Shown here in pieces: positions 8,088 through 17,249 of a stretch of 64,000 nucleotides of DNA. The notes beneath the pieces were generated by a model. That model was not told the origin of the DNA. It made no database searches and saw only the letters and a program-made list of their open reading frames with translations. A program made the position numbers and the translations under genes. Origin of the DNA: Bacillus sp. FJAT-29814 (lineage in GTDB: Bacteria; Bacillota; Bacilli; Bacillales; Cytobacillaceae); assembly GCF_001510715.1 (NCBI RefSeq), contig NZ_LMTJ01000002.1, positions 693,706-757,705 of the forward strand. The letters are read 5' to 3'. Every line of letters starts with the position of its first letter. Position 1 is the stretch's first letter.

Positions 8088-8738
8088 CTATTTCTTTTTC
8101 TGCCGATATAAATCAACAGATTTATACCCCTGTGACAGGATGTCGACCATTTGTTCCAGGCGTTTTTCCCGTGTTTGCTGCTGTGTGGCAGAGAATAGAT
8201 AGCGTGCCCAACTCTTTTGGTAGCCTGGTGTTAACTCCTTATATAGTCTCAGTTCATTGGGATGATCCGCTAAAAGCTTTTCAATATCTTTAACATTTTT
8301 CTCATAATCGGCAACAGACTGACTTGGAGCGGATGACTTTTTCGTTTTCCTTTTTTCACGCTTCAATCCAACGACAGTGAAGACATCATCCATTCCCACC
8401 ATCCGCGAGAATTTCAAGTCGCTGTCTTCGACATACCCATCCTCGTTCACCTTCAGCGCAGGAAAGATTTTATCTCTATGAATGAACGTTTCGTACCGCT
8501 TGTTCCCTTTTTTCGGATAAGCGAAAAATAAGTACCCTTTTTCAAGCAATAGCTGTTCCTTGATCACCCTTTTTGTATAGTCCACCATTTGCTCGAGCGT
8601 TTCGATAAAAATAAAGATCCCATCATGGTTTCCGGATAAATTCTTCTGATTGTCAATAAACAAATCATAGTCATCCGGCTGATTTAGCACTGCCAGATTA
8701 CCATACTTACCTAGATTTAATTTATCAATAATGGTCAT
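8088..8738 (-). CDS. YdeI/OmpD-associated-like protein
   Basis: The C-terminal third of this 216-residue protein (about 150-216, including LYKELTPGYQKSWARYLF and a run of Lys, Arg and Gln) resembles the YdeI/OmpD-associated family, sometimes called bacteriocin-protection proteins. The N-terminal half is less familiar and may bind a small molecule. A Lys/Ser-rich linker (about 125-140) joins the halves. No signal peptide or membrane helix is present, so it is cytoplasmic. It lies 28 bp downstream of the GNAT gene in the same direction and may be co-transcribed. The biochemical role of the family is not settled. Confidence 0.6.
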   Translation of the reverse strand: MTIIDKLNLGKYGNLAVLNQPDDYDLFIDNQKNLSGNHDGIFIFIETLEQMVDYTKRVIKEQLLLEKGYLFFAYPKKGNKRYETFIHRDKIFPALKVNEDGYVEDSDLKFSRMVGMDDVFTVVGLKREKRKTKKSSAPSQSVADYEKNVKDIEKLLADHPNELRLYKELTPGYQKSWARYLFSATQQQTREKRLEQMVDILSQGYKSVDLYRQKKK

Positions 8739-8766
8739 CCTTTTACCCCTTCCTTAAACCGGAAAT

Positions 8767-9378
8767 TTAACAATCTTCAATAGTGGAAAGAACCTTGTCA
8801 AGGATCTGTTCTCTATTTTTTACGTCGGTATGTATCTCTTCGAAAGCCTCAGCTATCGCTTCTCGAATCAACTTACTTGGTAATTTCTGATGGTTAGATG
8901 AGGGCTTAAAAAATAGGTACATCGGAAACCCACCATTGTTTGTTGGAAATTCATAACCAACATCTTGCTTTTGGGCACCCAATCTTTCATAAAAGTGGAT
9001 TCTTCTTAACTGGTTATTTTTATTTTCACCTTCAACAGGTATTTCCACCTCGAAAAATAAGCCCAGCCCATCCTGTTTATATTGTGCTAAGTGGTTTAAT
9101 AAAATGGCCCCATACCCTTTATTCCGAAACTCTTTATTAACTGCCATATAATCGAGCCAAATGGCATTTGCCTGCTCTAATTCATAAATAAACGTATACC
9201 CAACCAACTCATTATTGCTCCGTTGATTCGCCACCAATAATTTGTATTTCTTTTTAGAAAGTAAGAATTCAAGCTGGTCGTAGGTTTTTCGTTCTTCGAT
9301 AGGAAAGTCTTCCTCATAAAGTTGATAAACATTCTTTAGTTCGTTCATCCCACCGTCCACTATGTAAAGCTCAGCCAA
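8767..9378 (-). CDS. GNAT-family N-acetyltransferase
   Basis: This 203-residue protein starts at a TTG with GGAGGT about ten bases upstream. The acetyl-CoA-binding motif A is recognisable as EFRNKGYGAILL (about 104-115), with the preceding strand AIWLDYMAVN and the later HFYERLGAQ typical of GNAT motif B. The C-terminal 40 residues form an extra helical tail. GNAT enzymes transfer an acetyl group from acetyl-CoA to an amine; the acceptor cannot be read from sequence. It probably shares a transcript with the YdeI-like gene. Confidence 0.8.
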   Translation of the reverse strand: MAELYIVDGGMNELKNVYQLYEEDFPIEERKTYDQLEFLLSKKKYKLLVANQRSNNELVGYTFIYELEQANAIWLDYMAVNKEFRNKGYGAILLNHLAQYKQDGLGLFFEVEIPVEGENKNNQLRRIHFYERLGAQKQDVGYEFPTNNGGFPMYLFFKPSSNHQKLPSKLIREAIAEAFEEIHTDVKNREQILDKVLSTIEDC

Positions 9379-9477
9379 CTTTTACTCGACCTCCATCCTC
9401 ATTTTGGTCCTTAACTAAATCAAAACGAACATAATCTTCTGTTGTTTATTTTTAATTTACCACAAATTAGAGACCAT

Positions 9478-9534
9478 GGGGACGGTTCTGCTGAATTTTC
9501 AGGCACTGGAAAAGTGCCATAAGAACTGTCCCCG
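9478..9534. repeat. Dispersed hairpin repeat, family C (copy 1)
   Basis: GGGGACGGTTCT pairs with AGAACTGTCCCC, with an inner stem GGCACT/AGTGCC. The words ATGGGGACGG and AGAACCGT recur at 61118-61178. It lies directly downstream of the ABC ATPase stop and could act as its terminator. Confidence 0.55.
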
Positions 9535-9538
9535 GGGT

Positions 9539-10306
9539 TCAAAATCCATTTTCCACAAGCCATTTCATAAGGCTTTCTTCTCTTTGCCTCATATCCTCAT
9601 ACTGCGGATCAAACTTATTCATTTTTTTCTGTGCACCAATCGTTCCATCTACCATAAACAATATTCTTTCAGTTTTGGCTGCCACCTTTACATCATGCGT
9701 AACGAGCATGACGGTTGTCCCATTTTTATTAATCTCTGAAAGAATCGCCATAATCTCTTCTGTCGATTTGGAATCTAATGCTCCGGTCGGTTCGTCTCCA
9801 AATAGGATATCAGGATCATTGATCAATGCTCTGCAGATGCCGACTCTCTGCAGCTGCCCGCCAGAGCCTTGGGTGGTCGTATGATTAGCAAGCTTTTCAA
9901 TTCCTGTCATTTCCATCAGCTTTCTTGCTTTTTCATACACCACATTTTTATCCGCATCTTTTGCGACAAGAGCAGGAAACATCACATTGTCAATCAATGA
10001 TAGATTTTTTAATAGATTAATATCCTGAAAAATAAATCCCATGTTTTTCAAACGAAGCTGTGCCAGTTCTTCTTCCTTCATGCTGCCGATTTCACTGCCT
10101 TTAAATTTCACACTGCCGGAAGAAATGCGATCCATTCCGCTCACATTGTACAGCAGTGTCGATTTCCCGCTTCCGGATGGCCCCATGACCGATACGAATT
10201 CACCTTCTTCTATATCTAGGTTGATGTCCTTCAAGATATGAAGCTCATTCTCATTTCCTAAAGCTACTTTTTTGTTCATATTTTTTGCTTCCACTATATT
10301 GCTCAT
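9539..10306 (-). CDS. ABC transporter ATP-binding protein, BceA/MacB type
   Basis: This 255-residue ATPase powers the FtsX-type permease encoded just upstream. Walker A is GPSGSGKST (about 43-51), the Q-loop is FIFQDINLL and Walker B is DILFGDEPTG. The H-loop lies in MLVTHDVKVAA. The signature reads GSGGQLQRV rather than LSGGQ. The family includes bacitracin-resistance BceA and lipoprotein-releasing LolD. No two-component system flanks the pair, unlike classical bce operons. The start is ATG with a GGGAGGG site; it follows the permease gene by 29 bp. Confidence 0.9.
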   Translation of the reverse strand: MSNIVEAKNMNKKVALGNENELHILKDINLDIEEGEFVSVMGPSGSGKSTLLYNVSGMDRISSGSVKFKGSEIGSMKEEELAQLRLKNMGFIFQDINLLKNLSLIDNVMFPALVAKDADKNVVYEKARKLMEMTGIEKLANHTTTQGSGGQLQRVGICRALINDPDILFGDEPTGALDSKSTEEIMAILSEINKNGTTVMLVTHDVKVAAKTERILFMVDGTIGAQKKMNKFDPQYEDMRQREESLMKWLVENGF

Positions 10307-10335
10307 CTATATCCCTCCCATCCCATTCAGTACTG

Positions 10336-12690
10336 TTAACTTCTTAATACGACGGATAAATCACCTTTTACGGCTACCTTGCAGGACACAATTATTGTCC
10401 ATCCAACGGCGATCATCAGCGCTAACGGACAGAGCAGCCAGGTCTGCCAAATAATATGGACAAATTCTATTTTTGCCGCTCCCAAAGAGGACATCGCCAT
10501 ACTTACTAGAAACTCCCCTACATAATTCGAAACCAGCGTGCCGAGGATGATTCCTATTACCAAGACCATCATCGTTCCTGCCATATATTGATGACTAATT
10601 TGCTTTGACGTTAATCCCACACTTCGCATAATGGCAATCTGAGACATATCTTTTGATAAAAGCATTCGTAGGAATAAAGCAGTGATCAATACGGCTAGGA
10701 TAACGGCGATTGCAATTCCACCTATCACCACAGCTCTCATCTGTTCAATCAGATTTCCAAGCGTCTGCTCTGTATATTCTTTGATATCATTTACCTGCGC
10801 AGCATCGTAAGTATTTTGGTAGTAATCCATTTTTTCACGAATATCCACGCCCGGAGCCAAATCCATGCTCACAATATACCAAAGAACGGCCTCTTCATTT
10901 ACCCCAAGACTAGTATGCGCCTTTGCTGTTTTTCCTCCATTGGTTATATCCTGATAAATACCCGTAACGGATAAAGTCCGCTCTTTCCTACCAACCCTGA
11001 CGGTTACTTCATCTCCTACTTTCTTGTTTAATCCGTCTTTTGCGGCATTGGCAAAGGAAAGCGAGATTTCTCCCTTACCCTGCGGTGCTCTTCCTTCCAA
11101 ATAGTTTAATGGAAAGACGGAAAAATCTCCGGTTTCAATATTCATATAGTCCCAGGAGCCTTCCTCGTTTTTCACCTGGTAGGAACTTGTGATGTACGCT
11201 GCATACTTTTCAATATCGGAATCATTCTGCAGTTCCTCCTGCAGTTTTTTAAAATCTTCTGTAATCGTATCGGTTCTTCGAAGATCGATTCTGATGTCGG
11301 ATTTTCCTATTCCCATGTATGTAGAAAATTCTGGTGAATTCATAGTGTTATAAATATTGACAGGGAGAATGACAATAAACGTACATACGATAAAAATAAC
11401 AAACAGCAGCCTGTATAATTTGAATCGTTTCCATACATCCCTAAAGCCCATGTAAATATTGGTGCTGAAGAATTTGTTCTTTAGCAGCGGGAAACTGTAT
11501 TTTCGGCTCTTTCCCCGCTCCATAGAATCTCTACGTAAAGCCTCCACAACAGAAATCTTATCGATTTTTTTCAGTACTTGCTTGCAGTACAGCACAATCA
11601 TGCAATAGACAAGTAATGGAGCTATAAGCGATAAGACATATTGTAAGCTACCAGATAAATCGGAAGATAGGTAAAGTCTCATCTGACCGTTTATCAGATT
11701 TACCGCTGCAAAGGACATCAGATACCCGATTATACCGGCTGCTACAGAGATGACTCTGTATTTGTTAAGATAGACCCTTTTTATATCCTTTTTGGATATC
11801 CCCATTGCTTTCATAACACCGATTTCTCTCATATCCTCATCAATCGCCGCCAGAAATGTAAGTCTGATACAAAGCGAAGAAATCACAATAAGCAGCATAC
11901 TAATAAATAGAATGACAATCGCAACGGCCATATCTGACATGGCATTAAACATTGCAAATATCTTTCCTTCGATGATCGGACCGTTTGCCGGAAGACCCGC
12001 TTCGATATAGGCAGCCTGTACAGCAGCAGGATCACCATTTTCAACCAACTTGAATTCGATCAGATATTCCATTTCCCCAGCCTGCGCTTTCAGCATTTCA
12101 TCATAGTCACTCTGATTGATCACAAACCGTTTCGAAGAAGTGAGGGATGAGTTCATCTCAAAATCTCTTGCATAATCTGAAATGATAAACTCTTTCTCAT
12201 ACCTGCCGCTTATCACCGTAATCCGCTCACCTATTTTTAAGTCATGCTGTTCCATGAAATAAATGGGAACGGCAACGAAACCCTCCTTAACTTCCAGCTT
12301 TTCGTTATCAAGATCCAATATGAAATCGAATTTCTTGTTCTGTACAACAAATGAAATATCCTGTATCGTCCCAGCCATCGTTTGATTTTGGCCAAAATGG
12401 ATATTGCTTCCGTCGATATTCTGAAGAACCATCGTCTCCTGCATCGCGATTTGGTCACGGTATTGTGCTGTAAATTGGTCGATGTCTGCCTGGTCATATT
12501 CTCCGGCATGCATCACCGTCAGATCAGCCGGCACAGCACTCTCTTGAAGATCTGACAGCGACTGAAACAGATTGACAATATTATTCGTGGCACTGGCTGT
12601 CAAAACAACGGCCATCGTGATAAATACAAATACAGTCATCGTGACAATTTTGTTTCTGAGAAAATCATTCTTGACTATTTTCAAAAACAT
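10336..12690 (-). CDS. ABC transporter permease, FtsX/MacB-like
   Basis: From the ATG at 12690 (GGAGGAGG site immediately upstream) the protein has 784 residues. It has an N-terminal helix (about 12-34), a large extracytoplasmic domain (to about 240), three helices typical of an FtsX module (about 250-375), another helix (about 425), a second extracytoplasmic region, and a second FtsX module (about 655-775). The DMREIGVMKAMGIS and MSQIAIMRSVGLTS segments are the cytoplasmic coupling sequences of this family. The fold is a duplicated MacB permease. Peptide export, antibiotic resistance or lipoprotein handling are all possible. The ATPase gene follows in the same operon. Confidence 0.88.
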   Translation of the reverse strand: MFLKIVKNDFLRNKIVTMTVFVFITMAVVLTASATNNIVNLFQSLSDLQESAVPADLTVMHAGEYDQADIDQFTAQYRDQIAMQETMVLQNIDGSNIHFGQNQTMAGTIQDISFVVQNKKFDFILDLDNEKLEVKEGFVAVPIYFMEQHDLKIGERITVISGRYEKEFIISDYARDFEMNSSLTSSKRFVINQSDYDEMLKAQAGEMEYLIEFKLVENGDPAAVQAAYIEAGLPANGPIIEGKIFAMFNAMSDMAVAIVILFISMLLIVISSLCIRLTFLAAIDEDMREIGVMKAMGISKKDIKRVYLNKYRVISVAAGIIGYLMSFAAVNLINGQMRLYLSSDLSGSLQYVLSLIAPLLVYCMIVLYCKQVLKKIDKISVVEALRRDSMERGKSRKYSFPLLKNKFFSTNIYMGFRDVWKRFKLYRLLFVIFIVCTFIVILPVNIYNTMNSPEFSTYMGIGKSDIRIDLRRTDTITEDFKKLQEELQNDSDIEKYAAYITSSYQVKNEEGSWDYMNIETGDFSVFPLNYLEGRAPQGKGEISLSFANAAKDGLNKKVGDEVTVRVGRKERTLSVTGIYQDITNGGKTAKAHTSLGVNEEAVLWYIVSMDLAPGVDIREKMDYYQNTYDAAQVNDIKEYTEQTLGNLIEQMRAVVIGGIAIAVILAVLITALFLRMLLSKDMSQIAIMRSVGLTSKQISHQYMAGTMMVLVIGIILGTLVSNYVGEFLVSMAMSSLGAAKIEFVHIIWQTWLLCPLALMIAVGWTIIVSCKVAVKGDLSVVLRS

Positions 12691-13110
12691 GATTATTCCT
12701 CCTCCCTGCATCGATCATTTTTTTTTCCTTGCAATATATCAATCTTTGTCAGTTCTTCAGAGGAAAATATCCATCACTTTTCGGATTCAGGATGGCTCCT
12801 AGCCGAATGAACAAGGAAATACTTTCCTTCGTACTAATGTCATCATACATAATAATCTTTATTCCATTAACCTGCTAAAGCCTAATGACTTTCTACGTCC
12901 ACAGCCCTATTTTTTAAAAAAATTTATTTTTTTGCATTTGTAGAGCGACCCTTTATGGGGCAGGTTAATAAGATTATTGGAAATATAGTGCAAATTTACT
13001 TTGTTTAATGTTAAAGTTTAAGAGAAAGGTAGTGTTATTAATCACTTAGGATTGGCTATGGTAGACATTCTTGCATATATTTGAATTAACTGAGACTAAA
13101 TAAAAACGGG
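12691..13110. other. Intergenic region without a recognised gene
   Basis: AT-rich DNA between the permease and a small rightward gene. I see the permease ribosome site at the left end and no convincing hairpin, repeat or coding signal elsewhere. Confidence 0.5.
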
Positions 13111-13320
13111 GTGAAAAAATTGGATTGGTGGTTTTACATCACAATCATTACAGGGCTTAGTCTCCTTTATTATGGTTATGAAAACAAAAAGAAATATGAA
13201 TTAAAAAGAAGAACAATGGAATTGGAACATGAAGTAAAAATCAAAGAAATGGAATTAGAACAAAAAAGATTGGATGTAGAAATAATAAAATTGGAAAATG
13301 GTTTTGAAAAAACACTTTAG
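13111..13320 (+). CDS. Small single-pass membrane protein with coiled coil
   Basis: Up to 69 residues: GTG at 13111, or TTG at 13120, which has GGGGTG at better spacing. Residues 6-23 (WWFYITIITGLSLLYYG) form one membrane helix. The remainder is a highly charged helix rich in Lys and Glu with a likely coiled coil (about 25-65). Topology is probably N-out with the charged tail in the cytoplasm. No family is recognised. It stands alone and is followed by a perfect terminator, which supports a real gene. Confidence 0.6.
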   Translation: MKKLDWWFYITIITGLSLLYYGYENKKKYELKRRTMELEHEVKIKEMELEQKRLDVEIIKLENGFEKTL

Positions 13321-13364
13321 ATTTTTCCAGTTAAATACAGAATGGAGCTCGTTTCGGGGTAAAT

Positions 13365-13407
13365 AAGGGGAGATTTTCCGATTATGCATTGGAAAATCTC
13401 CCCTTTT
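13365..13407 (+). terminator. Terminator of the small membrane-protein gene
   Basis: AAGGGGAGATTTTCC (13365-13379) pairs perfectly with GGAAAATCTCCCCTT (13391-13405), then T-rich. The stem contains the GGAAAATCTCC word shared with repeat family B. Confidence 0.75.
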
Positions 13408-13408
13408 C

Positions 13409-13512
13409 GAATTTTTCGAGTCAATAGGCGGAATTTTTCCGTCTATTAACTGTCAAGGAGATTCGACAAATTACTGCTAGCGATTACTGCTAGCGACTGG
13501 CACTTTGTTTAT
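13409..13512. repeat. Family B unit, 13-bp tandem duplication and partial family A repeat
   Basis: A GCGGAATTTTTCCG unit lies near 13429-13442. ATTACTGCTAGCG is duplicated in tandem at 13470-13495. GACTGGCACTTTGTTT (from 13496), the tail of repeat family A, follows at the end of the CBS gene. Confidence 0.5.
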
Positions 13513-13988
13513 TGTTCCTGAACGGATTCTTCATTAAAGATGGATTTTGATAAACTATGGATAATATCCCCTCGGCTGATAATGCCCACGACTCGGCCGG
13601 CTCCATTCACGACAGGAATTTTTTTAAAATGATGTCTAGATATTAAACGGATCGCACTTTCAAAATCATCATCAGGTGCTAATGTCTTAATATTTTTCTT
13701 CACCATAATTTCCCCAATAGGCGTATTCATTCTTTCTCTTAATACATCTTCTATTTTTTGTGCTTCTTCTATATAAGTCACATAGTAGGCTAAATACAGC
13801 TTCTCTTTATGTGGGGAAAGATATCTCACAATATCCCCATCTGAAATGATACCGACTAAATTCCCTTTCTCATCCACGACTGGGACTCCGCCAATGCGAT
13901 TGGTTTCTAATAGAGAGATTAACTCTTTCACAGTTGTTGACTGCCTAGCAGTAATGACATTTCGAATCATAAAATCGCGTACTTCCAT
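13509..13988 (-). CDS. CBS-domain pair protein
   Basis: This 159-residue protein consists almost entirely of two CBS motifs (about 5-60 and 92-148). Each ends in a typical VGIISDGDIVRYL or VGIISRGDIIHSL segment, and a helical linker lies between them (about 65-90). Such stand-alone pairs bind adenine nucleotides and act as sensors or regulatory subunits. No enzyme domain is attached, so it probably regulates a partner protein that is not visible nearby. Start ATG with an AAGGAGA site. Confidence 0.85.
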   Translation of the reverse strand: MEVRDFMIRNVITARQSTTVKELISLLETNRIGGVPVVDEKGNLVGIISDGDIVRYLSPHKEKLYLAYYVTYIEEAQKIEDVLRERMNTPIGEIMVKKNIKTLAPDDDFESAIRLISRHHFKKIPVVNGAGRVVGIISRGDIIHSLSKSIFNEESVQEQ

Positions 13989-14166
13989 GTAGACCGTCTC
14001 CTTACGTTTACTATATAAGCAATTTCCTTTTAGTAAAAATAGTATCTAGTTTAAGGATACACCTTATTTAAAGGTTCATGCCTTTCGAATTTATGAACTT
14101 TTTTTGAAGGTTTTATAGTCGAAACATATGAAAATGGGATGATTAGAAGCATGAGGAAGAACCAAA

Positions 14167-14215
14167 AAAGAAAGCCTGCCCTTTGGTGAAGGACACCAAT
14201 GGACAGGCTTTCTTT
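14167..14215 (-). terminator. Terminator of the neutral protease gene
   Basis: AAAGAAAGCCTG (14167-14178) pairs perfectly with CAGGCTTTCTTT (14204-14215). The T-run follows on the reverse strand, 40 bp past the protease stop. Confidence 0.85.
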
Positions 14216-14257
14216 TAAACTCTGGTTTTACCTAAATCATAGAAACGGAGAAAGTAA

Positions 14258-15934
14258 TTAGTAAATTCCCACCGCATCAAACCCGGAATTAGTTGCAGCC
14301 ACTTCCGCGCTGCCTTCACCATAAAGATCGATGGCAGACTGAACAGCCGCCTTACGTGCGTCGCTAAAGTTGGAATTTGGGGTTAAATATACTGATAGAG
14401 CACGATAGAAAATTTTACCTAGTTTTTGCCTGCCGATATCTTGAGCAATCAAGTAGGCAGCATGGTTTGTAATCGAAGAGTTCACATGGACACCGCCGCC
14501 ATCAACAGAAGTTGGCATATGATAAAATTCATTCATATGTTTCGGATAGACGCCCCCATTTGTGCTATATGCCCTTCTTTGCTCGTTTTGTACAATAACA
14601 CTGTGTGGATCCCTTAAACTGCGCAATACTCCATTACCCGCAGCTTTAGCGGCCGGTGCCATAATATCCTCGCCCATTTCCCAATCATCATCATCAACGA
14701 GTGCACCAAAGATGTCAGCGAATGATTCGTTTAGTGCTCCAGATTGATTTTGGTATACTAAATTAGCTGTATGAGTGATGACGCCATGAGTCATTTCGTG
14801 AGCAGCAACGTCAAGTCCAGCTGATAGAGAAATCATAAACTCACCGTCACCATCACCATAGGTCATCCAACGTCCATTCCAGGAGGCATTGTTATAATTG
14901 GTGCCATAATGGACTCTGGAGATGATGGCCATCCCGTTGCCGTCAAGGGAGTTGCGGCCATGCTCATTAAGGTAATAGTTATATACCTTTTCAGAATTAT
15001 AGTGTGCATCTACAAGCGCTCGATCATAGTCTCCGATAAATGCAGCAGAATTTCCTACATGGATCGTATCGTTACTTGAAGTATTATCATTTTTGGCATC
15101 ATAGGTTATGATTCCTTTAAGGTTTTCATGAGAGTAATCTTCTAACGTAAACTTAGTTCCGGCATTCGGTTCCTTCACTTGGGTAATATGTAGTTGCCTG
15201 TGAGCGCCATGTACACCTTTTCCGGCACCATTTTGTGTTTTCTTTTCATCAGCATGCATTAGGCCATTATACTGATCAATCACATCGCCTGTTTTTGCAT
15301 CCACAAAGACAAACCAGTTTCCGGGATCATCCCCCATGAAGTTTACATTCACTTTATAGGCAGTATGATTTTCCCCTTCAAAAGGATAGACAACTAGCTC
15401 AGAGGTTGGCTCGTAGGTCAGCTCTTCAGGAGCGTTGACAGCGGATAGTGCCTTCTTTAGTGCAGCATCACTACTTAAAGAGGCCGTCGTGTCCACTGCA
15501 GTATCGGCAACTGTTTGATTCACTCTTCCGTTAACAGCAGTGACCTCATTATTTTCATTAAAATGAACAATAATTTCCGATCCTTCTACCTTTACCCCAT
15601 TTATGGACTGATCAAAGCGGACGTGAGTCATACCTAGTTCATCTTTTTGTACATTTTTCACCTTTAGATTTTTCTCCGGATCTTTGAACCCGGTTTTATC
15701 TTGGTTTTTCTTTAAATAATTTAATGCATTGGATGTGTTGCTGGAGGAGAATTTCTCTGCATGCCGCTCCTTCACAAATACTGGAACGCTCGCTTTCGCA
15801 TTCCACTTCTCAGAAGCTTGTACACTAGTAACCACTTTTGAATCAACCGGATTCGCAAAAACACTGCTCATTGGGATCGAACCTACCAACATCGCCGACG
15901 AAAGAACCATAGGTAAAATAAACTTTTTCCTCAA
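14258..15934 (-). CDS. Bacillolysin, secreted neutral metalloprotease (thermolysin family M4)
   Basis: Read from TTG 15934 (AGGGGG nine bases upstream) this is a 558-residue pre-pro-protease. A signal peptide (about 1-28, cutting after VFA) is followed by FTP and PepSY propeptide domains (about 60-225) that fold and inhibit the enzyme. The mature M4 domain carries AHEMTHGVITH: zinc ligands His 379 and His 383 and catalytic Glu 380. The third ligand, Glu 403, lies in NESFADIFG. HVNSSITNHAAYL supplies the second catalytic His. It digests extracellular proteins and needs calcium. Length is slightly above B. subtilis NprE. It stands alone with its own terminator. An in-frame ATG further upstream lacks a ribosome site. 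Confidence 0.95.
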   Translation of the reverse strand: MRKKFILPMVLSSAMLVGSIPMSSVFANPVDSKVVTSVQASEKWNAKASVPVFVKERHAEKFSSSNTSNALNYLKKNQDKTGFKDPEKNLKVKNVQKDELGMTHVRFDQSINGVKVEGSEIIVHFNENNEVTAVNGRVNQTVADTAVDTTASLSSDAALKKALSAVNAPEELTYEPTSELVVYPFEGENHTAYKVNVNFMGDDPGNWFVFVDAKTGDVIDQYNGLMHADEKKTQNGAGKGVHGAHRQLHITQVKEPNAGTKFTLEDYSHENLKGIITYDAKNDNTSSNDTIHVGNSAAFIGDYDRALVDAHYNSEKVYNYYLNEHGRNSLDGNGMAIISRVHYGTNYNNASWNGRWMTYGDGDGEFMISLSAGLDVAAHEMTHGVITHTANLVYQNQSGALNESFADIFGALVDDDDWEMGEDIMAPAAKAAGNGVLRSLRDPHSVIVQNEQRRAYSTNGGVYPKHMNEFYHMPTSVDGGGVHVNSSITNHAAYLIAQDIGRQKLGKIFYRALSVYLTPNSNFSDARKAAVQSAIDLYGEGSAEVAATNSGFDAVGIY

Positions 15935-16139
15935 TTTCCCATACCCCCTATTATTTTCCAACATCTTTATTATAGATTAATAAAAGTAGACTCGCATCGA
16001 TATTTGGAATTATTTGAATTATTAAAATAGTAGTAAAAAATACCTAGTTAGAAAAGTGGAGTTTCTGAAGAGAATTGAGGAAAATGGCGTGGATTGGAAA
16101 AAAGGGGGGAGAATTCTCTCCTCCCTTTATAGAAAAGGT

Positions 16140-16532
16140 TTAATCATCACGTTGTTCTGCTCGGGCATTTCCGCCTTTTTCTCCAATTTCCTGATAAAAT
16201 TCTTTATCGTGGTTGTTAGAGGTGGCTTCTCCGCCCTTGCGTCCGATTTTCTGATAGAATTCTTTGTCGTGGTTTTCGGAGGTGGCTTCTCCGCCTTTGC
16301 GTCCAATTTCCTGATAGAATTCTTTGTCGTGGTTTTCGGAGGTAGCTTCTCCTCCTTTGCGTCCAATTTCCTGATAGAATTCTTTGTCATGGTTTTCGGA
16401 GGTAGCTTCTCCGCCTTTGCGTCCAATTTCCTGATAGAATTCTTTGTCATGGCTTTCTGAGGTAGCTTGCCCGCCTTTACGTCCTGCTTCTTCCAACGTC
16501 ATTTTCCCTTGGTTATCGTTTTTGTTTGCCAT
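16140..16532 (-). CDS. gsiB: GsiB-like general stress protein (LEA-type KGG repeats)
   Basis: This 130-residue hydrophilic protein is built of about five 20-residue repeats of the form RKGGEATSENHDKEFYQEIG. It is nearly superimposable on B. subtilis GsiB, a glucose-starvation- and stress-induced protein of the group-1 LEA type that protects the desiccated or stressed cell. It has no membrane segment or signal peptide. The gene has a strong GGAGG site and a well-spaced sigma-B promoter 54-78 bp upstream of its start, consistent with control by the general stress sigma factor. The DNA repeats also keep the opposite strand open for about 134 codons; I regard that as a by-product. Confidence 0.95.
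   Translation of the reverse strand: MANKNDNQGKMTLEEAGRKGGQATSESHDKEFYQEIGRKGGEATSENHDKEFYQEIGRKGGEATSENHDKEFYQEIGRKGGEATSENHDKEFYQKIGRKGGEATSNNHDKEFYQEIGEKGGNARAEQRDD
16198..16497. repeat. 60-bp tandem repeat inside gsiB
   Basis: About five near-identical 60-bp units, each encoding one 20-residue KGG repeat. Copy number probably changes by slippage or unequal recombination. Confidence 0.85.
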
Positions 16533-16585
16533 AATAAATCCCTCCTAGTGAAATTTGGAATTGCTATTTGACTTACACTTTTTAT

Positions 16586-16610
16586 GTACCCATACTAGTT
16601 TTTCTTAAAC
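16586..16610 (-). promoter_or_regulatory. Sigma-B promoter of gsiB
   Basis: On the reverse strand GTTTAA (complement of 16605-16610), a 13-bp spacer and GGGTAC (complement of 16586-16591) match the sigma-B consensus GTTTAA / GGGTAT. Confidence 0.8.
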
Positions 16611-16704
16611 ATTTTTTAGTTTTTAAAAAGATAATTCATTGCAACAATGTGAAATGATACACTTTAATGAACATGTAGCGTTAGATTCGTAGCTATCGGA
16701 AGGG

Positions 16705-16740
16705 AAAATAAAAAGTGGCTCAGTATAGTGAACTAAGCCA
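16705..16740 (-). terminator. Terminator of the yuiD-like gene
   Basis: GGCTCAGT (16717-16724) pairs with ACTAAGCC (16732-16739) with one G-T pair. The reverse strand continues into ACTTTTTATTTT. Confidence 0.7.
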
Positions 16741-16778
16741 GGGAACGATTACAAGAATTCTTAATATGTAGAAATATG

Positions 16779-17249
16779 TTAAAATGGGTAGAGAAAATAG
16801 GTTGAAATGCCAACGAGGATGCCGGTCAAGGCCCCAAAGAAAACTTCTGTTGGCTGGTGCCCCAGTAATTCCTTTAATTTATCTCTCGACTCCGTTTTTT
16901 TCAGATTGGGGTGTTTGATGGTATCGATTAACGTGTTGAAATCTGCCAATAACGTGTTTAATACCTCTGCGTGATAGCCTGCATGTCTTCTAACCCCCAT
17001 GGCGTCATGCATAACAATCATGGATACGATCACACAAATGGCAAATTCATTGGATTGAAATCCTGCAACGAGTCCAATTGCTGTCGTAAGTGATATGATT
17101 GTGGCCGTGTGTGAACTTGGCATTCCGCCTGTACTGAACATCAGCTTCCATTTTAATTCTCCAGATGTTAAAAAGTGAATCGGGATTTTTACAAATTGCG
17201 CAATAAACATACCTAAGAGTGCAGCCAGTATGGGAAAAGATAAAAACAT
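16779..17249 (-). CDS. yuiD: YuiD-like membrane protein (DUF212, PAP2/haloperoxidase-related)
   Basis: This 156-residue integral membrane protein belongs to the divergent PAP2-like DUF212 family, whose members include B. subtilis YuiD. About four hydrophobic segments (about 2-18, 48-64, 67-82 and 135-154) surround conserved STGGMPSSHTAT (40-51) and HDAMGVRRHAGYHAEVLN (81-98). These recall the SxxH and H motifs of PAP2 phosphatases. It may act on a lipid phosphate, but no activity is proven for the family. Start ATG with a GAGGGAA site. It is followed by its own terminator. Confidence 0.85.
   Translation of the reverse strand: MFLSFPILAALLGMFIAQFVKIPIHFLTSGELKWKLMFSTGGMPSSHTATIISLTTAIGLVAGFQSNEFAICVIVSMIVMHDAMGVRRHAGYHAEVLNTLLADFNTLIDTIKHPNLKKTESRDKLKELLGHQPTEVFFGALTGILVGISTYFLYPF

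Noticed and set aside
12806..12877. 23-residue hydrophobic frame MNKEILSFVLMSSYIIIFIP...
   Set aside because: No ribosome site, no conservation evidence, and no terminator after it.
16056..16460. 134-codon open frame on the strand opposite gsiB
   Set aside because: It is open only because the 60-bp gsiB repeats carry no antisense stops; gsiB has the ribosome site, promoter and family match.
16198..16497. CRISPR array
   Set aside because: The 60-bp repeats are contiguous without spacers and lie in frame inside gsiB.
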